A DNA stretch of 64,000 nucleotides, from assembly GCA_963707465.1 (NCBI GenBank), contig CAVPQK010000015.1, positions 1,488,001 through 1,552,000 of the forward strand. The letters are read 5' to 3'. Positions 42,071 through 50,299 of this stretch are shown here, piece after piece. The notes under the pieces are model-generated. The model had not been told where the DNA came from. It did no database searches and saw only the letters and a program-made list of their open reading frames with translations. The translations under genes and the position numbers were made by a program. This DNA comes from Bog-159 sp963707465 (GTDB lineage Bacteria > Acidobacteriota > Terriglobia > Bryobacterales > Bryobacteraceae). Every line of letters starts with the position of its first letter. The stretch's first letter is position 1.

Positions 42071-42753
42071 CCCGGGCGGATCTGCTCATTTTCGATCTGG
42101 ACGGCACGCTGATCGATTCCAAGAAAGACCTGGCGAATGCCGCCAATGCCGCGCGCGCCCACATGGGCATGGCGCCCATCGCGGACGAGCGCGTGCACTC
42201 CTACGTGGGCAACGGCGCGCCGGTGCTGATCCGCCGCGTACTGGGAGCCGAGGCCACCGAAGCCCAGGTGCAGGAAGCGCTGGAGTTTTTTCTGGAGTAT
42301 TATCGCGAGCACATGCTGGACTACACGGCCCTTTACGCCGGCGTGCGGGAAGCGCTCGACCGGCTGCGGGACGCGGGGGTGCGGATGGCGGTGCTGACCA
42401 ACAAGCCGGTGAGGATCAGCCGGGCCATCGTGGACGGGCTCGGACTCGGCGGCCACTTCCGGCAGGTCTACGGCGGCAACAGTTTCGATTTCAAGAAACC
42501 GCACCCTATCGGGATCGAGACTCTGATCGCGGAATGCGGCGCTTCAAGGGAACGGACCATGATGGTGGGGGACAGCTCGGTGGACATGCAGACGGCGCGC
42601 AACGCAAACGTGAGTTCGTGCGGCGTGACGTACGGCTTCCAGCCCGAGTCGCTGGCAGCCGTACCGCCGGATCTGCTGGTGGACCGCATGGAGGAGCTGG
42701 CCGATTGGGTACTGGCGCCCTTGGGAAATTCGGGCGGCCCGAGTGTCACCTGA
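42067..42753 (+). CDS. gph: HAD-family phosphoglycolate phosphatase
   Basis: A 228-residue phosphatase. Motif I is LIFDLDGTLIDSKKDLANAAN, motif II is VLTNKP, motif III Lys is in FDFKKPHP and motif IV is MMVGDSSVDMQTARNAN, with a helical cap between. Gph removes 2-phosphoglycolate formed during DNA repair or oxygenation. It starts at GTG inside the stop of the Fis-like gene (GTGA) and ends 36 bases before the initiator tRNA. Confidence 0.9.
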   Translation: MTRADLLIFDLDGTLIDSKKDLANAANAARAHMGMAPIADERVHSYVGNGAPVLIRRVLGAEATEAQVQEALEFFLEYYREHMLDYTALYAGVREALDRLRDAGVRMAVLTNKPVRISRAIVDGLGLGGHFRQVYGGNSFDFKKPHPIGIETLIAECGASRERTMMVGDSSVDMQTARNANVSSCGVTYGFQPESLAAVPPDLLVDRMEELADWVLAPLGNSGGPSVT

Positions 42754-42789
42754 ATTTGACCTGCTCTTCGCCGTGCGGTAGGATATGAG

Positions 42790-42866
<77 letters not shown>

Positions 42867-42956
42867 ATCCTTTCAATTCTTACAGCCGGCTCCAGGTTCT
42901 TCGTCTGCCATTGCTAGCATCCGAGTCGACTTTCAGCCGTGCTTTCTCCGGCAGCA

Positions 42957-44303
42957 TCAAACCAGCCAGCCCCGCTTTTCCTTCCATCGCCCCCGCGTAA
43001 AGTCCGGGAACTTGACCGGTGCGCTGCCCTGCGCGACGGATGCTTCGCTGAGCGGCCCCGGCGCGCTCCAGGAGGCCGCGTCGTACACATCCAGATCCGG
43101 CGGCAGGCCATTGCGCATGCACTCGACCAGCCGGTAGACCATAAGGAAGTCCATGCCGCCGTGCCCACCCAGCTTGCGCGCCAACTCACCCTCATGCTTC
43201 CACAACGGATGCTCATACTGCTCCTTGAATTTGTCGAGCGGCAGGTACTCTTCCGCGGCGGGGTCGTCGAAGTAAATGCGCGGCGGATAGTCGCGGAAGA
43301 TACCCTTCACCCCCGCGATCAAATTGGTGCGGTCGTATGGATGAGGGTTCACCACATCGTGCTGCACGGTGATCACGAGGCCATTGGCCGTCTTGATGAG
43401 CGAAGTATTCAGGTCGCCGCAAATATACTTTTCCTTCCACTTCGGGCTGCCGGCGGGAACGTGGGCTTCGCGCCAGGCGTCGAGGCCGCGCTGCGGAGAA
43501 CTCATCGACACCAGGTAGTCGAAGCGATCGCCGCGGTTGATACCCATGTAATTTGCCACTGGCCCGAGTCCGTGCGTGGGATACAGATTCCCGTTGCGGC
43601 GAGTGTGCGGAAGACGGCGCCACAAACCCTCGTCGCGGTCTTCGAACAACAGGCGGCGGAGATCGTGCAGGTAGGCGCCCTCGCCGTAGAGCAGATCGCC
43701 GAACAGCCCGGCGCGGATCATGTTGAGCACCATCAGCTCGTTATAGCCGTAGCAGCAGTTCTCCATCATCAGGCAATGGCGGCGAGTCTTCTCGGAGGTG
43801 TCGACCAACTTCCAGCAGTCTTCGATGGTGGGCGCAGCGGGCACCTCCACGAACGCATGTTTGCCGTTATGCATGGCGGCCAGCGCCATGGGGACATGCC
43901 ACTCCCAGGGCGTGGGAATATAGGCGAAGTCCACGTCGTCGCGCCGCAGCAGGTTCTCAAAATCGCGCTCGCCGTTGGCGTAGACCGCCGGGGGGTGCTG
44001 ACCGGCGCGCTCGACGGTGGCCTGGGCGCGCAACGCGGCGTCCTTCACCACGTCGCAGACGGGGGTTACGGTCAAGCCTTCCACGCCGAGGAACTCCTGC
44101 AGCATGCTGGAGCCACGCAGCCCACACCCGATCAGCCCCATGCGCACGTTCGGGCGGGGTTCAAAGGGCATGCCGATCACGGATTGAGCGCCGTCGCCGG
44201 GTGCCGCTATGGCGGACTGGCTGAGTAGAACGGCGCCTGTTCCGGCCACTGCGCCGCGAAGCAGGTCCCGCCGGGAGAATGCCGAGAGTCGATCAGTTTG
44301 CAT
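42957..44303 (-). CDS. Tat-exported Gfo/Idh/MocA-family protein, GH109-like
   Basis: A 448-residue protein with a twin-arginine signal (FSRRDLLRGAVAGTGAVLL). The NAD-binding motif is MGLIGCGLRGSSML. Segments MMENCCYGYNELMVLNMIRAG, NLYPTHGLGPVANYMGINRGDR and LGGHGGMDFLMVYRLV are those of GH109 (alpha-N-acetylgalactosaminidase type), where NAD takes part in the hydrolysis. TACTAT lies six bases before the ATG and an AGGA is present, so translation could be leaderless or by Shine-Dalgarno. Confidence 0.88.
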   Translation of the reverse strand: MQTDRLSAFSRRDLLRGAVAGTGAVLLSQSAIAAPGDGAQSVIGMPFEPRPNVRMGLIGCGLRGSSMLQEFLGVEGLTVTPVCDVVKDAALRAQATVERAGQHPPAVYANGERDFENLLRRDDVDFAYIPTPWEWHVPMALAAMHNGKHAFVEVPAAPTIEDCWKLVDTSEKTRRHCLMMENCCYGYNELMVLNMIRAGLFGDLLYGEGAYLHDLRRLLFEDRDEGLWRRLPHTRRNGNLYPTHGLGPVANYMGINRGDRFDYLVSMSSPQRGLDAWREAHVPAGSPKWKEKYICGDLNTSLIKTANGLVITVQHDVVNPHPYDRTNLIAGVKGIFRDYPPRIYFDDPAAEEYLPLDKFKEQYEHPLWKHEGELARKLGGHGGMDFLMVYRLVECMRNGLPPDLDVYDAASWSAPGPLSEASVAQGSAPVKFPDFTRGRWKEKRGWLV

Positions 44304-44393
44304 TTTCCTATAGTAAAGCGATTCGTGCTTCAGGGAGAGAGCATCCGCGAAACGGTTATGGCGAGCGGCACCGCAGGTACGGCTTGGCGATAA

Positions 44394-44452
44394 GCAACCT
44401 CATGGTTGCATTTCGTTCCGGTCCATGATAATATGCAACCTGGAGGTTGCAT
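44394..44452 (+). promoter_or_regulatory. Promoter with two palindromic operators upstream of the AHSA1-ArsR operon
   Basis: Operator 1 is GCAACC-tcat-GGTTGC (44394-44409). Operator 2 is the perfect palindrome ATGCAACCT-gg-AGGTTGCAT (44433-44452), whose right end is the first two bases of the ATG and whose centre is the Shine-Dalgarno GGAGG. Between them lies GATAAT (44427-44432), a -10, with GTTGCA inside operator 1 as a possible -35. The encoded ArsR protein is the natural ligand of both sites. Confidence 0.7.
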
Positions 44453-44936
44453 GAGCACCGATCGCATCGAGAAGCAGGTTCTTCTACCCGTCCCGCGGGA
44501 ACGTGTCTGGCAGGCGCTGGCGGACCCGGCCCAGTTTGCCGCCTGGTTCGGAGTAAAGTTCGATCGAGCATTCGCACCGGGAGCCCGCCTGAACGGCATT
44601 ATCGTGGGCACCACCATGGATCCGGAAGTCGCCAAAGCGCAGCAACAACACGCCAACGTACCCTTCGAAATCACCGTCGAGAAGCTGGAACCCGAGCGGG
44701 TGCTCTCTTTCCGCTGGCATCCGCATGCCATCGAGCCCGGCATCGACCGTTCCGCCGAACCTACCACGCTGGTCGAGTTCCGGCTGGAGGAGGACGCGGA
44801 GGGCACTTTGCTGAAAGTCAGCGAATCGGGCTTCGATCAGATTCCGCTCGACCAGCGCGCCAAGGCTTTTGCCGGCAACGAGGCGGGATGGGAAATCCAA
44901 ACCACGCTGATCGCAAAGTATCTAGCCCATGCCTAA
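44451..44936 (+). CDS. AHSA1/SRPBCC-family protein
   Basis: A 161-residue START-like protein related to the Aha1 C-terminal domain. KQVLLPVPRERVWQALADPAQFAAWFG is the typical opening, followed by VEKLEPERVLSFRWHP and LVEFRLEEDAEGTLLKVSESGF; the C-terminal helix is AFAGNEAGWEIQTTLIAKYL. Such proteins bind hydrophobic ligands; fused or adjacent ArsR regulators are a recurrent arrangement. The downstream arsR gene overlaps by eight bases. Confidence 0.9.
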   Translation: MSTDRIEKQVLLPVPRERVWQALADPAQFAAWFGVKFDRAFAPGARLNGIIVGTTMDPEVAKAQQQHANVPFEITVEKLEPERVLSFRWHPHAIEPGIDRSAEPTTLVEFRLEEDAEGTLLKVSESGFDQIPLDQRAKAFAGNEAGWEIQTTLIAKYLAHA

Positions 44937-45249
44937 CCGCAAAGCGTCACAAGCCGGGCTCTTCGCGGCTTTAGGCGATGAGACACGTCTGCACATCGTC
45001 GCCCGCCTCTCGGATCGCGGACCGATGTCCATCGCCGGTCTGACCAAGGGATCACGCATCACCCGGCAAGCAGTATCGAAGCACCTGCGGGTGATGGAGC
45101 GATCGGGCTTGGTGCATCACACGCGAAACGGCCGCGAGAGCGCGTGGGAACTCGAGCATCGCTCGCTGGACGAGGCCCGCCGCTATCTGGATGCGATTTC
45201 GAAGCAGTGGGACGATCGATTACTCCGCCTGCGCCACCTGGTGGAGTAA
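44929..45249 (+). CDS. ArsR-family transcriptional repressor
   Basis: A 106-residue winged-helix protein: GLFAALGDETRLHIVARLSD, the recognition region ITRQAVSKHLRVMERSGLVHHTRNGRES, and a basic wing. No metal-binding CxC or CxCxxC motif is visible, so it is not a classic metalloregulator; this AHSA1-linked subgroup probably responds to an organic ligand. It is expected to repress its own operon through the palindromes at 44394-44452. Confidence 0.92.
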   Translation: MPNRKASQAGLFAALGDETRLHIVARLSDRGPMSIAGLTKGSRITRQAVSKHLRVMERSGLVHHTRNGRESAWELEHRSLDEARRYLDAISKQWDDRLLRLRHLVE

Positions 45250-45277
45250 TCAGGTTTCCAAGACGCACAAGGAGGGC

Positions 45278-46270
45278 TCAATTGTTACGGTAAGCCGCGG
45301 CTTTACCTTCCCAAGGCCCGATGTAGACTACGACGCGTGGCTTGGCGGCGCGCAACATGTCCGCGCCTCTTTCCGTGACGGCTGTGCCTTTCAGGTCGAC
45401 TACGCGGAGGGACGGCATGGCGATGAGGATCGGGATGGCTTCATCGTTGATCCGCGCGCAACCCTGCAGTTTCAGCCGCTCGAGGCTGGTCAGAGACTTC
45501 AATTGCTCCAACCATTCCTGAGTGACGCTGAGGGTGCTTACCTCTCCCATCTTCGCGCCTTCAATTCCTACCGACGTCGAAACGCAAGAGAAGCGCAGTT
45601 CGCGCAGGTTCTTGAGAGTGAGGACGGCCTGGAGCCCGGTGTTGGACATGGCGATACTCCAGATGTTCTTGTCGTTACCCTGGCGGCCGCTCAGATCCAG
45701 GTAAGTCAAGGTCGGCATCTGACGGAGCGCTTGCATGCCGGCGTCGCCCAGTTCGTTGCCGCCCATGGTCAACGCCCTAAGGTTCGTCAGGCTAGTGAGC
45801 CGTTCGAGGCCGACGTCGGTCATCAGGGTAGAGCCGACATCGAGCGATTCGAGCATGGTGAGTCCCGCAATATGCTCAAGAGCCGAGTCGCCGGCCTTGG
45901 TGCCGTGCAGGTTGAGGCGCTTCAGACGCTTCCACTCTTTGATGGCGGCGACACCTTCGTCGGTGACGTACTCGGCGAAATAGAGATCGAAATCGGTGAT
46001 GCCGCGCAGATTCTTGATCTCTTGCATGCCGCCATCGGTGATATGGGTGAGGGAAAGATCGAGAACGCTCAAAGCGGGGTAGCGATTTAAGCGGCGGAGG
46101 TCTGTATCGGTGACCCAGGTACCGCGCAGGCTGATGGCGGTGACCAGGCCCTGAGAGTTGCGCGCCACGGTGCCGCCGAGGTCGCTGATCCATTGAGTGT
46201 CTTCGCTGGCTGGAGTTTCGCCACAGGCTGAAACTGCAGAGAGGAAGAGGGCGAAACAAACAGCTTTCAT
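45278..46270 (-). CDS. Leucine-rich-repeat lipoprotein
   Basis: A 330-residue exported protein with a lipobox (LSAVSAC) at the end of the signal peptide. About ten LRRs of roughly 24 residues follow (NRYPALSVLDLSLTHITDGG, LKRLNLHGTKAGDSALEHI), with the D(S/T)xLxxL pattern of the cysteine-free RI-like type. It starts inside the stop of the larger LRR gene (ATGA). A surface protein-protein or protein-glycan binding role is an inference from the fold. Confidence 0.82.
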   Translation of the reverse strand: MKAVCFALFLSAVSACGETPASEDTQWISDLGGTVARNSQGLVTAISLRGTWVTDTDLRRLNRYPALSVLDLSLTHITDGGMQEIKNLRGITDFDLYFAEYVTDEGVAAIKEWKRLKRLNLHGTKAGDSALEHIAGLTMLESLDVGSTLMTDVGLERLTSLTNLRALTMGGNELGDAGMQALRQMPTLTYLDLSGRQGNDKNIWSIAMSNTGLQAVLTLKNLRELRFSCVSTSVGIEGAKMGEVSTLSVTQEWLEQLKSLTSLERLKLQGCARINDEAIPILIAMPSLRVVDLKGTAVTERGADMLRAAKPRVVVYIGPWEGKAAAYRNN

Positions 46271-48246
46271 TGGCGGATTCTCCGGTTGGGCAAAGCCGAG
46301 TCACGATCGAATACGATCTGACATTCGGGCAGAGCGGTTTTCAGGGCATGCCAGGCGTTTTCCGTGACGAGCGTGTGATAGATGTTGAGGGCGCGCAACC
46401 CCGTCATGGAGCGCAAGGTTTGGGCGCCCTGATCGGTAATGCTGGTGGCATCGAGGCTTAACTCGCTGAGCCGGGGAAGATCCTTGAGAAACACGACGGC
46501 CCGATCGTCGAGCGTCATATAGTCGAGCCTGGCGACGCGTAAGTTCTGCAGGGCGGCCAGTGAAGCCATGCCCTCGTCGTTGGCATGGCTATGCATCAGT
46601 TCGAGGCGCTCGAGGCGCTGCAAAGGTTTCAAGGCCGCGAGGCCGGCGTTGCCGGTGTTGGTGTAGTTCAAATAAAGCTTGCGCAGGTTGGCGAGGGCGG
46701 CGATCTGTTGCAGGCCGGCGTCGGTGATTTCGGTGCTGCTGAGATCGAGGCTTTCGAGTTTGGCGAGTTTGGCGAGCCCGCCCAAGCCGCCGTCGGTGAT
46801 GTCGAGAAAGCGAAGCCGCAGACTACGCAGGCCGGTGAGTAAAGCGATGCCTTCAAGGCCGCGATCGGAGACATACGAGCCGGACAGGTCCAGATCGCGC
46901 AATGCCGTTAGCCCTTTTAACTGGGCCAGTCCCGGCCCATCGACCAGGGTCCCGGCCAGCTTGAGGGCTTCCAGGTGGCTTAACCCCGCGAGCTTCGCGA
47001 GGCCCGTCGACGAGACGGTGGTGTTGCTCAGATCGAGCTCGCGAAGACCGCTGAGCCGCTGGACGGAGTCCAGGCCCAGGTCGGAGACTTGCGTCACCTG
47101 GAGATCGAGTTTTCGGAGGTCGGGGAGATTTTCGAGAAAGGCGAGCTGCGCATCGCTCAACGAGGTGGCGGCCAAGTTGATGGATATAAGGCGGCCGTTG
47201 ATCAGGTCCGCGCTTCCGCCCAGCAGGCGGACCCATGTGGCAATGGCCTTGGGGGAAGCATCGGTGGGCTGGGCGGCTCCTGCGCGGGGCGTTTTGGAGA
47301 GAGCGGCGCCATCGAAACTGACCTTGACTTCGGGCAGGGGAGCGCGGAGCGCTTCGACACCATTGGCGGTGACGCGGCTGTAGCGGACGTCGACGTCGGT
47401 CAGGTTTTTCAGGGAGTGCAGGCGGGCGAGGCCGGCGTTCGTTACCAGCGTCCGGTAAAGGTTTAGAACCTCCAGCGATTTCATGCCGGCGAGGATGTCC
47501 ATCGATTCGTCGGGCACTTGCGCGCCCAGCAGATTCAAGCGCCGGAGTGACTTCAAGTTACGGAGATGCTCCGTGCCGCGGCCCGTGATGCGAGTCCCGG
47601 ACAGGTCGAGTTCTTCCAAGGCGGTTAAATCGGCCAGGTATTTGAGGCCATCGTCGGTGACCAGGGTGTTCCGCAAAATGAGATGTTTGAGGCGCTTTAG
47701 GCCGGCGAGCGAAGCCATGCCTTCGTCGGTGAAGGGATTGTCGCTGAGGTCCAGATCGCGCAGTTGCGGGAAGACCGATAACCGGGGTTTGGCGAGACTG
47801 CATTGCGAGCAGCGAAGTTGCTGGAGGCCGGACCAGGAAGCCAGCTTGCCGATGTCTTTGTCATCGACTTCGATATTCGAATTGAAATGCCAACTGAAGG
47901 CCAGGCGCTCGACGGACGTCAGCGAGGCGAGGGCTTCAAATACTCCGGTTTTGTCTTCGTTGCCTGCGCCCGGGTTCCAGATTCGGCCCGGCAAATAAAG
48001 CTGCCGCAGATGCGTGAGACCTTGCAGTTTGCGGAGCTCGACGGGGCGCATGACGGCGGCGCTGAGGTCGATCGAGGCAATGTGGAGGTCGCCGGGAGGC
48101 AGTTGGGAAAGATCGCGGATGGGCTGGCTTGACCCTTCCAGGATTAAACTGCCTTCCCAACGGAGCGCCCACTCCGCGACCTCGCGTTCGGTCGCCGCCT
48201 GCGCGGCGATCGGAAAAAAGAGGAAGGCGACCATGAGCCGGCGCAT
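46267..48246 (-). CDS. Large exported leucine-rich-repeat protein
   Basis: A 659-residue protein with signal peptide MRRLMVAFLFFPIAAQA and more than fifteen LRRs in two arrays separated by a linker near residue 315 (KTPRAGAAQPTDASPKAI). Units follow LxxLxxLdLsxTxItdxGL, close to those of the smaller neighbour, so the pair arose by duplication. TAGAAT eight bases before the ATG is a -10, shared in reverse with the divergent DUF1592 gene. Function unknown. Confidence 0.82.
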   Translation of the reverse strand: MRRLMVAFLFFPIAAQAATEREVAEWALRWEGSLILEGSSQPIRDLSQLPPGDLHIASIDLSAAVMRPVELRKLQGLTHLRQLYLPGRIWNPGAGNEDKTGVFEALASLTSVERLAFSWHFNSNIEVDDKDIGKLASWSGLQQLRCSQCSLAKPRLSVFPQLRDLDLSDNPFTDEGMASLAGLKRLKHLILRNTLVTDDGLKYLADLTALEELDLSGTRITGRGTEHLRNLKSLRRLNLLGAQVPDESMDILAGMKSLEVLNLYRTLVTNAGLARLHSLKNLTDVDVRYSRVTANGVEALRAPLPEVKVSFDGAALSKTPRAGAAQPTDASPKAIATWVRLLGGSADLINGRLISINLAATSLSDAQLAFLENLPDLRKLDLQVTQVSDLGLDSVQRLSGLRELDLSNTTVSSTGLAKLAGLSHLEALKLAGTLVDGPGLAQLKGLTALRDLDLSGSYVSDRGLEGIALLTGLRSLRLRFLDITDGGLGGLAKLAKLESLDLSSTEITDAGLQQIAALANLRKLYLNYTNTGNAGLAALKPLQRLERLELMHSHANDEGMASLAALQNLRVARLDYMTLDDRAVVFLKDLPRLSELSLDATSITDQGAQTLRSMTGLRALNIYHTLVTENAWHALKTALPECQIVFDRDSALPNRRIRQ

Positions 48247-48253
48247 CTCCTGT

Positions 48254-48260
48254 TATTCTA
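48254..48260. promoter_or_regulatory. Bidirectional -10 element
   Basis: The heptamer TATTCTA reads TATTCT on the plus strand, ending six bases before the ATG at 48266, and TAGAAT on the minus strand, ending eight bases before the ATG at 48246. The intergenic gap is only 19 bases, so both genes must use promoters crossing here or lying inside each other's coding DNA. Both transcripts would be leaderless or nearly so. Confidence 0.6.
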
Positions 48261-48265
48261 CAAGG

Positions 48266-50299
48266 ATGAGGGTGCGGCTGAAGAAACCGCCGTGTTGGAT
48301 GCGCAGTTTGGTTGGTAAACAGCCAATTCTGTTGGTTTTGGCGGGCGGCGCCCTGTGGGGGCAAAGCGGCGATTTCCGGACCACCCTTTTCCCGATTCTG
48401 GAGAAAGCGAACTGCCGGGCCTGTCACAACGCCAATGGCGTGGCGTCGGCGACACGGCTGCATTTTCCCGAGGCCGATGCGGATGCCGCCAAGATAGCCG
48501 CTTTTGGGAATTCGCTGGTTGTTTTGGTGGACCGGCAAGATCCGGACGGTTCGCTTTTACTGCGGAAACCGACAGCGCGGATACCGCACACCGGCGGCGA
48601 GCGGATTAAGCAGAACAGCCCGGAAGAAGCGGTATTGAAAGCGTGGATTGCGAAGCTGGCCCAATTGTCGGGCGCCGGGCTGGCAACGGCGCTGAAGTAT
48701 CGGGAGCTGGAAAGCGAGGGCGGGGGCGCACCGCAGGACGCGCACCTGCGGCGCTTGACGCACAGCCAATACAATCACACGGTGCGCGATTTACTGGGCG
48801 ACCAAACCGCACCGGCAATGCAATTTCCTCCGGAGGACTTCGTCAACGGATTCTTGAACCAGTCTAGCGGGCAGAGCCTTTCGCCGCTGCTGGTGGAGGC
48901 TTATAGCAACGCCGCGGAGAAGCTGGCCAGATCGGCCTTTCGCGGTGGCGATACGCACGGACTGCTTGCCTGTAAACCTTCGCCTGAGTGTGGGCGGCGA
49001 TTCGTGAGGGATTTCGGACGGAAGGCGTTCCGGCGGCCGCTCGAGCCCGCCGAGCAGCAGCGCTACGAATGGCTGCTGCGAAAAGAGCCGGACATCCTGA
49101 AGGGCGCGCAGCTAGTGGTGGAGGCGATGCTGCAATCGCCTAATTTCCTGTTTTGGATCAACACCACACAAGACCCGAAGTTGAAAGCGTGGGCGACGGC
49201 CAGCCGGCTTTCGTATTCGATGTGGGACACGATGCCCGATGCCGAGCTTTTCGCCGCTGCGGAGCATGGCGAACTGGCCACCCGGGCGGGCGTGGAGAAG
49301 CAGGTACGGCGCATGCTGTCGGACCCCCGGGCGCGCGAATCGTTGGATGAGTTTGTCAGCCAGTGGCTGCGATTCGACCGGTTGACGACGGCTAGCAAGG
49401 ACCGGCGCAAGTTCCCGTATTTTACGCGCGAAACGGCCAACGCCATGGTCGCGGAGGCGCGCACGTTTGTCTCCGACCTGGTATGGAACGATGGCAACTT
49501 CATGGACCTTTTCACCGCCGATTACGGGTACGTCAGCCCGGAACTGGCGCGGATCTATGGCGTACCGGCGCCGGCCAGGGATTTCGAACGTGTGTCCTTT
49601 CCAGCGAACTCCGAACGGGCGGGGATTCTAGGGCAAGGTTTGTTTCTGGCCTTGACGGCGAAGCCGGATGAGTCGTCGCCTACGGCACGGGGCCTCTTTG
49701 TACGGGAACAATTCCTTTGCCAGCACGTACCGGATCCGCCGCCGGGCGTGAACACAAATCTGCCGCCAGTGACGGAGGCCAAGCCCCAGACCAATCGCGA
49801 GCGAATGTCGGAACATACAACCAGTGCCTCGTGCGCCACCTGCCACAAGCTGATGGATGCCGTGGGATTCGGACTTGAGAAGTTCGACGCGGTGGGCGCG
49901 CGCAGAGAACAAATGGTCCTTGAATTTCGCAAGAAGAAGGACGAGGACAATGACGAAGATGGAAAACATCCGATACCGAAGCGGGTCATCACGCTGCCGC
50001 TGAACACGAATGCCTACGTGGCCGGCATCCCGAATTCGGAGTTTTCGTCGCCGCAACAGTTGGGCGCGGTGCTGGCAAATAGCATGCAATGCCAGGAATG
50101 CATCGTGAAGCAGTATTTCCGGTTTCAGGCGGGAAGAAGCGAAGCGGCGGCGGACCAGCCCTTGATCCGGTTCGTCACCGGCGACTTTCGCCATTCAGGT
50201 TTTCGCTTTAAAGAGTTAATATCATCAATAGTCCTGTTTAGAGAATTTCCGCAGGAGGGGCAGAGGCTGGATGTCGCAAATAATCACCAACCGCACTAG
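48266..50299 (+). CDS. DUF1592-type cytochrome-like exported protein
   Basis: A 677-residue protein. An atypical signal (LVGKQPILLVLAGGALWGQ) is followed by a heme-binding-like CRACHN (CxxCH), the DUF1587 part (RRLTHSQYNHTVRDLLGD), DUF1595/DUF1592 with RRPLEPAEQQRYEWLL and FDRLTTASKDRRKF, DUF1588 with SASCATCHKLMDAVGFGLE and DUF1585 with QCQECIVKQYFRFQAGR. This domain order is typical of planctomycetes and acidobacteria. Role unknown, probably c-type-heme redox. The DUF1552 gene overlaps by 29 bases. Confidence 0.88.
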   Translation: MRVRLKKPPCWMRSLVGKQPILLVLAGGALWGQSGDFRTTLFPILEKANCRACHNANGVASATRLHFPEADADAAKIAAFGNSLVVLVDRQDPDGSLLLRKPTARIPHTGGERIKQNSPEEAVLKAWIAKLAQLSGAGLATALKYRELESEGGGAPQDAHLRRLTHSQYNHTVRDLLGDQTAPAMQFPPEDFVNGFLNQSSGQSLSPLLVEAYSNAAEKLARSAFRGGDTHGLLACKPSPECGRRFVRDFGRKAFRRPLEPAEQQRYEWLLRKEPDILKGAQLVVEAMLQSPNFLFWINTTQDPKLKAWATASRLSYSMWDTMPDAELFAAAEHGELATRAGVEKQVRRMLSDPRARESLDEFVSQWLRFDRLTTASKDRRKFPYFTRETANAMVAEARTFVSDLVWNDGNFMDLFTADYGYVSPELARIYGVPAPARDFERVSFPANSERAGILGQGLFLALTAKPDESSPTARGLFVREQFLCQHVPDPPPGVNTNLPPVTEAKPQTNRERMSEHTTSASCATCHKLMDAVGFGLEKFDAVGARREQMVLEFRKKKDEDNDEDGKHPIPKRVITLPLNTNAYVAGIPNSEFSSPQQLGAVLANSMQCQECIVKQYFRFQAGRSEAAADQPLIRFVTGDFRHSGFRFKELISSIVLFREFPQEGQRLDVANNHQPH

